A DNA stretch of 64,000 nt from Streptomyces sp. NBC_01276 (GCF_041435355.1 NZ_CP108442.1:5640501-5704500), one strand, 5' to 3'; counted from the stretch's first letter, positions 20,903 to 29,912 are shown. Numbers and translations are program-made. The notes: generated by a model not told the origin, from the sequence alone.

Positions 20903-21718
20903 TCAGCGCGCGTCCGCCCGGCGGGAGAGGGTCAGGGTGCGGTGGGCCGCGGCCACCACGGCCGGGTCCACGAAGCGGCCGTCGGGCAGGGCCAGGGCCC
21001 CCGGGGTGGCCCGGGCGGCGGTGACGATCTCCTCGGCGGCGGTGACCTCCTCGGGCCGGGGGAGGTAGGCCCCCTCGATCACCGGGAGCTGGCGGGGGTG
21101 GATCGCCGCCCGGCCGAGGAACCCGAGCGCCCGGCCGCGCGCGCAGGAGGCGGCCAGTGCCTCCAGGTCCCGGATGTCCGGGAACACCGACTGGGCCGGC
21201 GGCGCCAGCCCGGCCGCGCGGGCGGCGACCACCACCCGGGAGCGCGGCCAGTCCAGCCCGGCCTCCGCGGTGACGCCCAGGTCGGCCCGGAGATCGGCCT
21301 CGCCGAGGGTCAGCCCGTGCAGGGACGGGTGTGCGCGGGCGATCTCGTAGGCCCGCTCCACGGCCAGTGCGGACTCCAGCAGCGCGTACAGGGCCACCCC
21401 GCCCGCCCGGTCGGCGACCCGGCCGATCTGCTCGGGGGCGTCGATCTTCGGCAGCCGCAGTCCCGCGAGCCCGCGCAGCCGGACCAGCGCGGTGAGGTCG
21501 GCGCCGGCCCAGGGGGAGCCGAGCGCGTTGACGCGGACGTGGACGGGGACCGGGGGCCGCTCGCTGAGCAGCTCGGCGGTGGCCGCGCGGGCGTACTCCT
21601 TGCGGGAGGCCGATACCGAGTCCTCCAGGTCGACGATGACGGCGTCCGCCCCGCACCGCAGGGCCTTGGCCACCACCTCGGGGCGGTCCCCGGGGGCGTA
21701 GAGCCAGGTCAGGATCAC
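20903..21718 (-). CDS. HpcH/HpaI/CitE family CoA-ester lyase
   Basis: A 271-residue barrel protein of the citrate lyase beta/malyl-CoA lyase-like family, which makes or breaks C-C bonds of hydroxyacyl-CoA thioesters. The Mg-site motif AVIVDLEDSVS is at about residues 22-32, followed by VHVRVNALG with its family arginine and the LPKI strand. The GTG start at 21718 overlaps the CoA-transferase stop by four bases, and this is the final gene of the seven-gene operon reaching back to 29643. The real substrate is unknown. Confidence 0.85.
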   Translation of the reverse strand: MILTWLYAPGDRPEVVAKALRCGADAVIVDLEDSVSASRKEYARAATAELLSERPPVPVHVRVNALGSPWAGADLTALVRLRGLAGLRLPKIDAPEQIGRVADRAGGVALYALLESALAVERAYEIARAHPSLHGLTLGEADLRADLGVTAEAGLDWPRSRVVVAARAAGLAPPAQSVFPDIRDLEALAASCARGRALGFLGRAAIHPRQLPVIEGAYLPRPEEVTAAEEIVTAARATPGALALPDGRFVDPAVVAAAHRTLTLSRRADAR

Positions 21719-22929
21719 AGTGCACGCTCCGTTCGGAGGGCGGCGATCTCGGCCCCGGTCAGGCCGAGCTCGGTCAGGACGGCATCGGTGTCGGCGCCGT
21801 GCGGGCGGCCCGCCCAGCGGATCCCGCCGGGGGTCGCGGACAGCCGGAAGAGGACGTTCTGCATGCGGACCGGGCCCAGCTCGGGGTCCTCGACCTCGGT
21901 GACCGTGTCCAGTGCGGCGAACTGCGGGTCGGCCATCACGTCCCGGACGTCGTAGACCGGGGCCACCGCAGCCTCGGCCTCCTCGAAGGCGGCGACCACG
22001 TCGTCGGCCTTGTGGCGGCCGATCCAGCCGCCCACCGCCTCGTCGAGGACGTGCGCGTGGGCGGCCCGCCCGGAGCCGGTCGCGAACCAGGGCTCCGCGA
22101 TCAGCTCCGGCCGGCCGACCAGCCGCAGCACCCGCTCGGCGACGGACTGCGCCGAGGTGGAGACGGCCAGCCAGCGGCCGTCCGCGCTGCAGTAGGTGTT
22201 GCGGGGCGCGTTGTTGGTGGAGCGGTTTCCGGTGCGCGGCTGGACGTAGCCGAGCTGGTCGTACCAGAGCGGGTGGGGGCCCAGCACGGTGAGGATCGGC
22301 TCGATGATCGCCAGGTCCACGACCTGCCCGCGGCCGGTGCGGTCCCGTCCCGCGAGCGCCGTCATCACGGCGTACGCGGTGGTGAGCGCGGCGATCGAGT
22401 CGGCGAGGCCGAAGGGCGGCAGGGTGGGCGGGCCGTCCGGCTCGCCGGTGATCGCGGCGAAGCCGCTCATGGCCTCGGCGAGGGTGCCGAAGCCGGGCCG
22501 GTGGGCGTACGGGCCCCGCTGGCCGAACGCCGTGACGCGGGCCAGCACCAGGCGCGGGTTGGCGGCCGACAGCTCCGGCCAGCCCAGACCCCACTTCTCC
22601 AGGGTGCCGGGGCGGAAGTTCTCGACGACCACGTCGGCGGTGGCGGCCAGCCGCAGCAGGGTGTCCCGGCCGCCGGGGGTGGACAGGTCGAGGGTGATCG
22701 TCCGCTTGTTCCGCCCGAGCAGCTTCCACCACAGCCCGACGCCGTCCTTGGCGGGGCCGTGGCCGCGGGAGGGGTCGGGGCGGTCGGGGTGCTCGACCTT
22801 GACCACCTCGGCACCGAAGTCCCCGAGCAGGGTGGCGGCGAGCGGCCCGGCGAAGAGGGTGGCGAGGTCGAGCACCCGGAGCCCTTCCAGCGGCCCCGGG
22901 GAGCGGGGCCCGAACCCGGGGGCCCTCAC
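21715..22929 (-). CDS. CaiB/BaiF family CoA-transferase
   Basis: A 404-residue family III CoA-transferase, which moves CoA between carboxylic acids. Typical are LEGLRVLDLATLFAGPLAATLLGDFGAEV-type opening (GLRVLDLATLFAGP near residue 15), VVKVEHPD near 45, and VVVENFRPGTLEKWGL near 100 in which the family's nucleophilic Asp region (DVVVENFRPG) is visible. It overlaps the kinase gene upstream and the lyase gene downstream by four bases each. It would activate an acid made by earlier steps of the operon. Substrate not deducible. Confidence 0.88.
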   Translation of the reverse strand: MRAPGFGPRSPGPLEGLRVLDLATLFAGPLAATLLGDFGAEVVKVEHPDRPDPSRGHGPAKDGVGLWWKLLGRNKRTITLDLSTPGGRDTLLRLAATADVVVENFRPGTLEKWGLGWPELSAANPRLVLARVTAFGQRGPYAHRPGFGTLAEAMSGFAAITGEPDGPPTLPPFGLADSIAALTTAYAVMTALAGRDRTGRGQVVDLAIIEPILTVLGPHPLWYDQLGYVQPRTGNRSTNNAPRNTYCSADGRWLAVSTSAQSVAERVLRLVGRPELIAEPWFATGSGRAAHAHVLDEAVGGWIGRHKADDVVAAFEEAEAAVAPVYDVRDVMADPQFAALDTVTEVEDPELGPVRMQNVLFRLSATPGGIRWAGRPHGADTDAVLTELGLTGAEIAALRTERAL

Positions 22930-24035
22930 AGGTCACCCCCGCACCCGGGCCGGGCCCCGGCGGCGGTCCCGGCGGCGCCGGCGGCGGCGGCCGGGTCGGC
23001 AGGGTCGGCCCCCGGCCCGGATCCGGCTTCCACCCGAGCGGCGGTGCCGGTGCCGGTGTCGGTCCCGGTGCCGGTGTCGGTCCGGGAGTCGGCGCGGGAG
23101 CCGGTCCCGGCGCCGGGGGCCGGGGCCGGGTTCCGGGCCGGGGGCGGGGCCGTCGGGTGGTCGACCTCGGCGCGGGTCGGCATCGAGTCCTGGGCGCCGT
23201 GGCGCTGCACCGACAGGGCGGCCGCCCGGGAGGCCCAGTCCAGTGCCCCGGGCATCGGACGGCCCTCCCCGAGGGCCACGGCGAGGGCCCCCACGAAGGT
23301 GTCCCCGGCGGCGGTGGTGTCCACCGCCCGCACCCGGGGCGCCGCTACGGTCACCGGCTCCCGCCCGCGTGCCGCGTACAGGGCGCCGGCCGCGCCCAGG
23401 GTCACCACCACCTCCGGCACGTCGCGCAGCAGGGCCTCCGCCGCTGCGAGGGGATCGGTGCGGCCGGTGAGGGCCGCCGCCTCGTGCTCGTTCGGCACCA
23501 GGAGGTCGATCAGCTCCAGCAGTTCCCGCGGCAGCGGACGCGCGGGGGCCGGGGTGAGGACCGTACGGACCCCCTGCTCGCGGGCGGCCGCGGCGCCCGC
23601 GAGGACGGCCTCCAGGGGGAGTTCGAGCTGGAGCAGCAGGCAGTCGGCGGCCCCGATGCGGGAGGCGTCGCCCGCCTCCAGACCGGTGACGGTGCCGTTC
23701 GCGCCGGGGATCACGACGATGCTGTTGGCGCCCTCGTCGTCGACCGTGATGTGCGCCGTGCCGCTGGCCGTCTCGACGGTGCGCAGCGCGGCCGTCTCGA
23801 CCCCGGCCGCGGTGAGCGCGGAGCGCAGCCGTACGCCGAACTCGTCCGCCCCGACGGCGCCGATCATCACCACCTCCCCGCCGAGGCGGGCGGCGGCCAC
23901 CGCCTGGTTGGCGCCCTTGCCGCCGGGGACGGTGCGGAACTCCCGTCCGGTGACGGTCTCCCCGAGACGGGGTGCCTGGGGCACGTAGGCGACGAGGTCC
24001 ATGTTCGTACTGCCGAGCACGGCGATGGCCGTCAT
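22926..24035 (-). CDS. PfkB/ribokinase-family sugar kinase
   Basis: A carbohydrate kinase close to ribokinase. N-terminal VLGSTNMDLVAYV and PGGKGANQAVAAARLGG (around residues 34-50) and the C-terminal AAGDTFVGALAVAL segment with the catalytic Asp (near 250) are all present. The kinase core is about 300 residues, as usual. A further 65-70 residues form a low-complexity tail rich in Pro, Thr, Gly and Ala, which is unusual. Start ATG 24035 overlaps the ADP-ribosylglycohydrolase gene upstream by four bases. In this setting it probably phosphorylates ribose or a related sugar freed by the hydrolases. Confidence 0.88.
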   Translation of the reverse strand: MTAIAVLGSTNMDLVAYVPQAPRLGETVTGREFRTVPGGKGANQAVAAARLGGEVVMIGAVGADEFGVRLRSALTAAGVETAALRTVETASGTAHITVDDEGANSIVVIPGANGTVTGLEAGDASRIGAADCLLLQLELPLEAVLAGAAAAREQGVRTVLTPAPARPLPRELLELIDLLVPNEHEAAALTGRTDPLAAAEALLRDVPEVVVTLGAAGALYAARGREPVTVAAPRVRAVDTTAAGDTFVGALAVALGEGRPMPGALDWASRAAALSVQRHGAQDSMPTRAEVDHPTAPPPARNPAPAPGAGTGSRADSRTDTGTGTDTGTGTAARVEAGSGPGADPADPAAAAGAAGTAAGARPGCGGDL

Positions 24036-25930
24036 GATCGGGCTGCCTCCTGGGCGGTGAGGTGGGCGAGGGTGTCGAAGCCGATGCCGTCGAATCCGGC
24101 GACGGTGGTGGCGAGGCGGTTCTTGAGGGGCGCCGTCCAGCGCTCCGGGATGCGGTCGGGGGACCCCGTCAGGATCCCCGCGACCGAGCCGGCCGTGGCG
24201 CCGTTGGAGTCGGTGTCCCAGCCGCCGGAGACGGCCCGGCACACGGAGTGGGTGAAGTCCCCGTCGGCGTGGGTGAGGGCGGCGGCGATCAGGGCGGTGT
24301 TGGGGAGGGCGTGCACCCAGTGGTAGTGGCCGTAGCAGGCGTGCAGCCGGTCCACGACCCGGTCGAAGTCCGCCTCGTCGCGGGCGGTACGGATCCCGAA
24401 GCGGACGGCGTCGGCGAGGCGCGAGCGGGGCGGTACGACGGCCAGCCCGGCCCGGAGCGCGGTGTGCACGTCGGCCCGGCCGCCGGCGGCCTCGGCGATC
24501 GTCGCGGCGGTGAAGAGGGCGGCGTACACGCCGTTGGCGGTATGGGTGAGGGTGGCGTCCCGGTAGGCCTGTTCGGCGGCGGCGGACGGGTCGCCGGGGT
24601 TGGTCCAGCCGTGCACGTCGGCGCGGATCAGGGCCCCGATCCACTCGCGGAAGGGGTTGTGGTGGGTGGCGGTCTCCGGGGGCTCCAGGCCGAGGAGGAG
24701 GTTGCGGTAGGCGACGCGTTCGGCGGTGAAGGCGCGGCCGGCCGGGAGCTCGTCCAGCCAGAGGCGGGCGAGGTCGGCGGTGGCGAAGGCCTTGCCGTGC
24801 CGCTGGAGCAGGAGGAGGCCGAGGAGGGGGTGGTCGAGGTCGTCGTCCTCGGGGACGCCGTCGATGTTCTCGGCGAGGGAGGTGGCGGCGGAGCGGCGGT
24901 TCCACGGGTGGGCGGCGAGGAGCTCCGCGGGGACGCCGCGGGCGGTGAACCAGTCGGCCAGCGGCCAGTTGCCGGTGGCGCGGGCGAGGGCGCGGATGCC
25001 GTCGAGGGGGAGCTTCTCGACGGGCTTGCCGAGCACGCAGCCGACGGCCCGGCCGAGCCAGGCGGCCTCCAGCCTGCGGCGCAGCACGGGATCGGGCCCG
25101 AGGCCCGACCGGCCCCCGGCCCCGCACCCGCGCCCCGGCCCCGATTCCGGCTCCGGCCCGGCGCCGCACCCGCGCCCCGGCCCCGATTCCGGCTCCGGCC
25201 CGGCGCCCAGCCCGGGCGCCGGTCCTGGTGCGGCGGGCCGCTCGGCCGTCCGGTTCCGCTGGTGCGGTCCGCCTGCCGCCGCCGGCCCCGCCTCGCCCGG
25301 ACCCCGGTCCGGGGGCGGTGCGGTGACCCCGGCGGCCCGCGCACCGGGGCTCCGGGGGTGGTGGCCCGGGAGGCGGGCGTGGCGCGCCTCCGCAGTGGGG
25401 TCGCGGTCCAGGGGCCCGGTTCCGTGGGCCGGCCGGCCGGGGTCCGTTCCCGTGCCTCGCGGACCGGGGTACGGGGATCCGGTCGCGGGCGCGGGACGGT
25501 CCGGACCGTGCGGCCGGGAGTCCTGGGTGGCGGGGCTCCGCCCGGGGCGGGACGCGGCCCGTGGGTCCTCCGGGGCGGGTGCCGGGGGGACCGGGGGCCA
25601 GGTGGCCCGGATCGCCGGCCAGGCGGTGGGTTCCGTCGCGGCCGACGGGGCCGGGAGGGCGGCGAGTTCGTCCAGCAGTCGGGAGGCCAGGGCACGGAGT
25701 TCCGGCGGGGCCGGGGCGGGGGAGGCGCCGGTCCGCACGGGGGCCGGCCGGCCGCCCGCGGCCGTCCAGGCGCGCAGCACGGGCCCGGCGTCCCGGCCGT
25801 CCTCCGCGGCCTGCCGCAGCTCGTGCCCGATCAGGTCCTCGGGCTGCGCCCAGGTCAGCCGTACGGGGGCCACCCGGGCGCCGGCCCCGTGACCGGGCGT
25901 GGCCGGTTCCCCGGCCGGATCCCCCGTCAC
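24032..25930 (-). CDS. ADP-ribosylglycohydrolase family protein A (long, with linker)
   Basis: A 632-residue protein. The first 90 residues hold a small helical region with the segment RLTWAQPEDLIGHELRQA. About 190 residues of Pro/Gly/Arg-rich low-complexity linker follow, and then a C-terminal ADP-ribosylglycohydrolase domain (from about residue 290). The second metal motif is intact as GGWDTDSNGATAG near 585. The first motif reads PEDDDLDHP instead of the common TDDT form, as in a known subgroup. Such enzymes cleave N- or O-glycosidic bonds to ribose using two Mg ions. GTG start at 25930 overlaps paralogue B by four bases. Confidence 0.82.
   Translation of the reverse strand: MTGDPAGEPATPGHGAGARVAPVRLTWAQPEDLIGHELRQAAEDGRDAGPVLRAWTAAGGRPAPVRTGASPAPAPPELRALASRLLDELAALPAPSAATEPTAWPAIRATWPPVPPAPAPEDPRAASRPGRSPATQDSRPHGPDRPAPATGSPYPGPRGTGTDPGRPAHGTGPLDRDPTAEARHARLPGHHPRSPGARAAGVTAPPPDRGPGEAGPAAAGGPHQRNRTAERPAAPGPAPGLGAGPEPESGPGRGCGAGPEPESGPGRGCGAGGRSGLGPDPVLRRRLEAAWLGRAVGCVLGKPVEKLPLDGIRALARATGNWPLADWFTARGVPAELLAAHPWNRRSAATSLAENIDGVPEDDDLDHPLLGLLLLQRHGKAFATADLARLWLDELPAGRAFTAERVAYRNLLLGLEPPETATHHNPFREWIGALIRADVHGWTNPGDPSAAAEQAYRDATLTHTANGVYAALFTAATIAEAAGGRADVHTALRAGLAVVPPRSRLADAVRFGIRTARDEADFDRVVDRLHACYGHYHWVHALPNTALIAAALTHADGDFTHSVCRAVSGGWDTDSNGATAGSVAGILTGSPDRIPERWTAPLKNRLATTVAGFDGIGFDTLAHLTAQEAARS
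25122..25205 (-). repeat. two perfect 42-base tandem repeats
   Basis: Positions 25122-25163 are repeated exactly at 25164-25205. The repeat is in frame and encodes a 14-residue Gly/Pro/Glu/Ser/Arg/Cys unit in the linker of ADP-ribosylglycohydrolase A, a sign of recent duplication. Confidence 0.9.
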
Positions 25931-27072
25931 CGCGGGGAGGCGATGGCTGTGAAGGCCGTCTCGTGGGCGCGGCGGCGCTCCCGGTCGCGGGCGAAGACCT
26001 CCCGGGCGACCGCCGCCAGCTCCGCGGCCGGCCCGTGCAGGTCGAGGCGGCTGGCCTCGGCGACCCGCTTGGCCCACCCCTCGGGCACGGCCCCCGCACC
26101 GCCCAGCGCGCCCGCGATCGCGCCCGCCATGGTGGCGGTGGAGTCGCAGTCGCGGCCGTAGTTGACGGCGCCGAGCACGGCGGCCTCGTAGGCGCCGTCC
26201 GCTACGAGCAGCATGCCGAGGGCGACGGGGAGCTCTTCGATGGAGTGCAGCCGGGACGGCCGCCGGGCGCCGAGGGAGGGCGCGCGGTAGTCCGGGCCGA
26301 CCGAGTCGTACGGGGCCACTGCCTCCCGGAGCGGAGCCAGCGCCGACTCGAAGTCCCGGTGCCGGGCGGCGACTTCGCGCACGGCGGCGATGGCGGCACG
26401 GGTGCCGTCCTTCGCCAGGGCCAGGGCGGTCTCCACCACCGAGGCGGCGCTCGCGCCCGGTGCGCAGGCCGCCGCCACCGCCGCCGCGAAGACGCCCGCC
26501 GCCTCCCGCCCGTACGAGGACTGGTGCGCGCCGGCGACGTCGAGGGCCTCGGCGTACGCGGCGGCCGGGTTGCCCGCGTTGACCAGTCCGACCGGTGCCA
26601 TGTACATCGCCGCACCGCAGTTGACGATGTTGCCGGTGCCGGCCTCGCGGGGGTCGGCGTGCGCGTAGTGCAGCCGGGTCACGATCCACTTCTCGGCGAG
26701 GAACACCCGCTGGAGGGGCAGGGCCTCCGCCTCCAGTTCCGGGATCCAGCGGGGGACCGTCATCAGGTCCGGGACCAGGTGGTCGGCGACCGCGTACGCG
26801 TCCAGGTGGTCCCGGACGGTCGCGTACACCCGGACCAGCGCGTGCGTCATCAGGGTGTCGTCGGTGACGTGGCCGTCGCCCTTGTGGTACGGCGCGATGG
26901 GGCGGGCGGTGCGCCAGTCCTCGTACCAGGGGCCGACGATGCCGTGCACGCGGCCGCCGTGCCGTTCCACGATCCGGTCGGGGGACCAGCCCTCCACGGG
27001 GCCGCCGAGCGCGTCGCCGACGGCGGCTCCGACGAGGGCCCCGGTGAACCGGTCCTCCAGTGTGAGCGTCAT
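25927..27072 (-). CDS. ADP-ribosylglycohydrolase family protein B
   Basis: A 381-residue hydrolase with both metal motifs intact: GHVTDDTLM near residue 68-76 and GRDCDSTATMAG near 305. The opening FTGALVGAAVGDALGGPVEG is the family hallmark. It resembles the bacterial ADP-ribosylglycohydrolase/crystallin J1 group, and activity toward ADP-ribosyl or other ribosyl compounds is expected from the family only. It starts seven bases after paralogue C ends, and its stop overlaps paralogue A by four bases. Confidence 0.87.
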   Translation of the reverse strand: MTLTLEDRFTGALVGAAVGDALGGPVEGWSPDRIVERHGGRVHGIVGPWYEDWRTARPIAPYHKGDGHVTDDTLMTHALVRVYATVRDHLDAYAVADHLVPDLMTVPRWIPELEAEALPLQRVFLAEKWIVTRLHYAHADPREAGTGNIVNCGAAMYMAPVGLVNAGNPAAAYAEALDVAGAHQSSYGREAAGVFAAAVAAACAPGASAASVVETALALAKDGTRAAIAAVREVAARHRDFESALAPLREAVAPYDSVGPDYRAPSLGARRPSRLHSIEELPVALGMLLVADGAYEAAVLGAVNYGRDCDSTATMAGAIAGALGGAGAVPEGWAKRVAEASRLDLHGPAAELAAVAREVFARDRERRRAHETAFTAIASPR

Positions 27073-27079
27073 GTCCGAA

Positions 27080-28648
27080 TCATCCCTTGGGTGAGGTGAG
27101 TTCCGTACGGGTGAGCAGGGCGGCCAGTTCCACGAGGTCGGTGCCGGCGAGGCGGGGCAGGGCGCAGCCGGAGAGGGTGCGGCAGGCCTCGCGCCAGGCC
27201 GCGGGGAGGGAGTCGCCGCCGCCGAGGGCTCCGGTGAGGGCGCCCGCGAGGGCCGGGGCGGAGTCCGCGACGCGGGAGAGGCAGGCGGCGGCCGGGACGG
27301 CTTCGGCGACGCGGCCGCGGGCGGCGGTGGCGAGGGCGAGGGCGACGGGGACGGTCTCGGCGGCGGCGATGCCGTAGCTGTAGACGTGGTCCACGATCTG
27401 GTGTTCCAGGAGGGGGACGAGGGCGAACGCGCCGGCCCCGCCGTCGGCGCGGGCGAGTTCGACGGCGTGCCGGGCGTTGCGGCCGATCTCGGTGGCGGCG
27501 GGCAGCTGTTCGAGGGCGGCGTCGACGGCGGTGTCGGTGTCCGCGCCCGCGAGGGCCGTGGCGAGGGCGGCGGCCATGGCGCGTGCCCCGTGGACGCCGT
27601 CGCCGTCCTGGGTGTAGCGGGCGTCGAACTCGGCGAGGTCCGCGGCGGCCCGGGGGTCGCCGGGGTGGACCACGGCGAGCACGCAGGCGCGGACGCAGGC
27701 GGCGTCGTCGAAGTAGTGCGGGTTGTCGTGGCCGGTGGCGGGCGGGCGCAGGCCGGCGGCGAGGTTGCCGAGGCCGGCGCGGACGGAGATGCGGGCGCGC
27801 AGGGGGAGCACGGCGGACTCGACCTCGGGGGCGCGTTCCGCTGCCGCGGCGATTTCGGAGGCCAGGGCGTTCCAGGCGAGGTCGATGGCGGCGCGCATGC
27901 GGCGGGACCGGGAGAGGTCGCTGAGCAGCACCCCGGCGGCGGTGAGGACGGACTCGGCCGCGAAGGCGGCCCATTCGGCGTCGTCGGAGGGGCCGAGGCG
28001 GAGCGGCTCGGGGGGCTGGTTGAGGGCGATGGGGACGGGGAGGGTGGTGGTGGCGTTCTGCTCGGCGAAGGTGTCGAGCTCGCGGGTGAGGCGGCGGGTC
28101 CACTCGGGCATGCGGCTGGCGCGGTGGCGGGCGGCGGGCCAGCCGGCGGCGTCTCCGGCGGCGAGACCGAGGAGGAGCCCCTCGATCCGTCGCGGCGCGC
28201 GTGCCGGTGGAGGTCCGTCCGGGGTACGGGTCTCCGGGCGCGGGGCGCCGCCGGGCGCGGAGGCTCCCCGCGCCCCGCCCGGCCCCGCGACCGGGGGCGG
28301 CCCCCCGGGCCCGGTCGCGGGGGCCTCCCGGAGCCGGACCCGCACGAACGCCGGGGGCGGACCCCCGACGCCGTGCCGGGACCCTGGCCCGGCCGGGCCC
28401 GCCGGGGCGACGGACACCCCGCCGGCTTCCACCACTCCGCGGCTTCCGGGGGCCGGGGCCGCGGCCAGGCCTGCCGCCGGAGCCGTGGCCTGGGCGGGAG
28501 TCGGAGTCGGGGGCGCCGCCTGGGCCGGGCCCTCGGTCGGGCCTGGGGCCGGAGCCGGGCTCGCGGCCGGACCCGGAGTCGGGGCCGTGGTCGGAGCTGC
28601 CGTCGGAGTCGGCGGCGGCGGCGGGGGCAGGGTGGGGTTCGGGGTCAT
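27080..28648 (-). CDS. ADP-ribosylglycohydrolase family protein C (degenerate metal site)
   Basis: A 522-residue member. The first 140 residues are a Pro/Ala/Thr-rich low-complexity extension, beginning with MTPNPTLPPPPPP. The hydrolase domain starts near residue 145 with IEGLLLGLAAGDAAGW. The first metal motif reads PSDDAEW. The second, normally GRDxDT, reads SRVADSAPA here, so its first aspartate is lost. The fold seems kept, but catalysis may be weak or absent. ATG 28648 overlaps the stop of paralogue D by four bases. Confidence 0.8.
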   Translation of the reverse strand: MTPNPTLPPPPPPTPTAAPTTAPTPGPAASPAPAPGPTEGPAQAAPPTPTPAQATAPAAGLAAAPAPGSRGVVEAGGVSVAPAGPAGPGSRHGVGGPPPAFVRVRLREAPATGPGGPPPVAGPGGARGASAPGGAPRPETRTPDGPPPARAPRRIEGLLLGLAAGDAAGWPAARHRASRMPEWTRRLTRELDTFAEQNATTTLPVPIALNQPPEPLRLGPSDDAEWAAFAAESVLTAAGVLLSDLSRSRRMRAAIDLAWNALASEIAAAAERAPEVESAVLPLRARISVRAGLGNLAAGLRPPATGHDNPHYFDDAACVRACVLAVVHPGDPRAAADLAEFDARYTQDGDGVHGARAMAAALATALAGADTDTAVDAALEQLPAATEIGRNARHAVELARADGGAGAFALVPLLEHQIVDHVYSYGIAAAETVPVALALATAARGRVAEAVPAAACLSRVADSAPALAGALTGALGGGDSLPAAWREACRTLSGCALPRLAGTDLVELAALLTRTELTSPKG

Positions 28649-29643
28649 CGGGGCGGCTCGGTTTCCGGGGTGAGGAGGTCCGCGATGTCCAGGACGTGGT
28701 AGCCCCGCATCGAGGGGAGGCAGCTGCCCCGGACCGGGCCGATGGCCGATGCCCAGGCGGCGGGGATCGCGGCGGCGCCGGACAGGGCCCCGGCCAGGGA
28801 ACCCGCCACGGCGGCGGTGGTGTCGGCGTCCCGGCCCATGTTGACGGCGGTCAGGACGGAGGCGGAGAAGTCGCCCGCGCAGGCGGCGAAGGCCCCGAAC
28901 GCCAGGCCCACCGCCTCCGGGGCGAGGTCCGTCCACGGGTAGCCCCCGATGACCACCGCCGACCGCACCGCCCGCTCCCCGCGCGGGGCGGCGGTGACGG
29001 CGCGCCGCAGGGAGCGGGCCGTCCAGGAGTCGGACGGGATGACCGACAGGGCCGCCGAGACCACGGAGGCGGGGGAGCCGCCCGCCATCGCCGCCGCGAC
29101 CCCGGCGGCCACGGCCTGGCCCCCGTAGATGCCCTCGCCGTCGTGGCTGACCGAGCCGTCGATGGCGACGAGCCGGGCGGCCTCCGCCGGGCGGCCCGCC
29201 GCGAACACCCCGAACGGGGCCGCCCGCATGGCGAGGCCGTCGCTCCAGGCGTGGCGGTGCTGCGCCGAGATGGGCGCCGCCAGGCCCCGCCGGAGGTTCT
29301 CCAGGGTGCCGCGCTCCGAGAAGCCGGCCCCGCGGAAGGGGCCCTCGTCCAGGTCCGCGATCCAGTGGTGCCAGGCCCGTTCGACGTGGGCGACGGTGAG
29401 CGCCGAGCCGTGCCGGGCCAGCAGCAGGCCCGAGAAGATGGCGTACTCCGTGTCGTCCGTGCCCGCCGGGTCGTCCGAGACGAAGCCCTCGATGCGGCCC
29501 CACTTCGCCCGGATCTCCGACGGCTTCATGTTCTCCGCGGGGGCGCCCAGCGCATCGCCCACCGCGAGGCCGAGAAGAGCGCCCCTGGCCCGTTCGAGGA
29601 CGACCTGCGGATGGGCCTGCGGAAGGGATGCGATCAGCTCCAT
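28645..29643 (-). CDS. ADP-ribosylglycohydrolase family protein D
   Basis: A 332-residue compact member and the first gene of the operon. GALLGLAVGDALGAPAE opens the domain. Both metal motifs are intact: GTDDTEYA near residues 60-67 and MGRDADTTAAVAG near 270. The ATG at 29643 has a good upstream GGAGAGG. The 270 bases upstream, shared with the divergent VIT-family gene, should hold the operon promoter; I cannot pick it out with confidence. Confidence 0.87.
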   Translation of the reverse strand: MELIASLPQAHPQVVLERARGALLGLAVGDALGAPAENMKPSEIRAKWGRIEGFVSDDPAGTDDTEYAIFSGLLLARHGSALTVAHVERAWHHWIADLDEGPFRGAGFSERGTLENLRRGLAAPISAQHRHAWSDGLAMRAAPFGVFAAGRPAEAARLVAIDGSVSHDGEGIYGGQAVAAGVAAAMAGGSPASVVSAALSVIPSDSWTARSLRRAVTAAPRGERAVRSAVVIGGYPWTDLAPEAVGLAFGAFAACAGDFSASVLTAVNMGRDADTTAAVAGSLAGALSGAAAIPAAWASAIGPVRGSCLPSMRGYHVLDIADLLTPETEPPR

Positions 29644-29912
29644 GGCGCGCCTCTCCACTTGATGGGACTCATGATGAGCCCTTGGGGGATTTGTGCCACG
29701 GCATGAGGTTTGTCGCTCGCCGCGAAACGCCCCGCGAACGTCGCCGTCACCCGGTCGCCGACCCGCGAAACCCCAGGTAAGTACGGCCTTCCTTGCTGGC
29801 GGGCGGCAGAAATCGTGCGTAGTTTCGAGGTGTTCAGGGGGTGCCCGGATGGTGGGCACGGCTGCGCGGTGCCTTCGCGTACCCACTCGTACGAAAAGGG
29901 GAGATTCGACGC

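Noticed and set aside
22926..26099. A 1057-residue minus-strand open frame that would fuse the kinase to an upstream domain
   Set aside because: The part before 24035 is an out-of-frame reading of hydrolase A. The kinase start at 24035 forms the usual four-base overlap.
24062..26161. A 699-residue plus-strand open frame
   Set aside because: Antisense to the hydrolase genes; glycine/arginine/valine noise with no ribosome site or domain.
29644..29912. Gap between hydrolase D and the VIT gene searched for a small gene or operator
   Set aside because: No frame with a good start and no clear repeat; only the ribosome sites of the two divergent genes can be supported.
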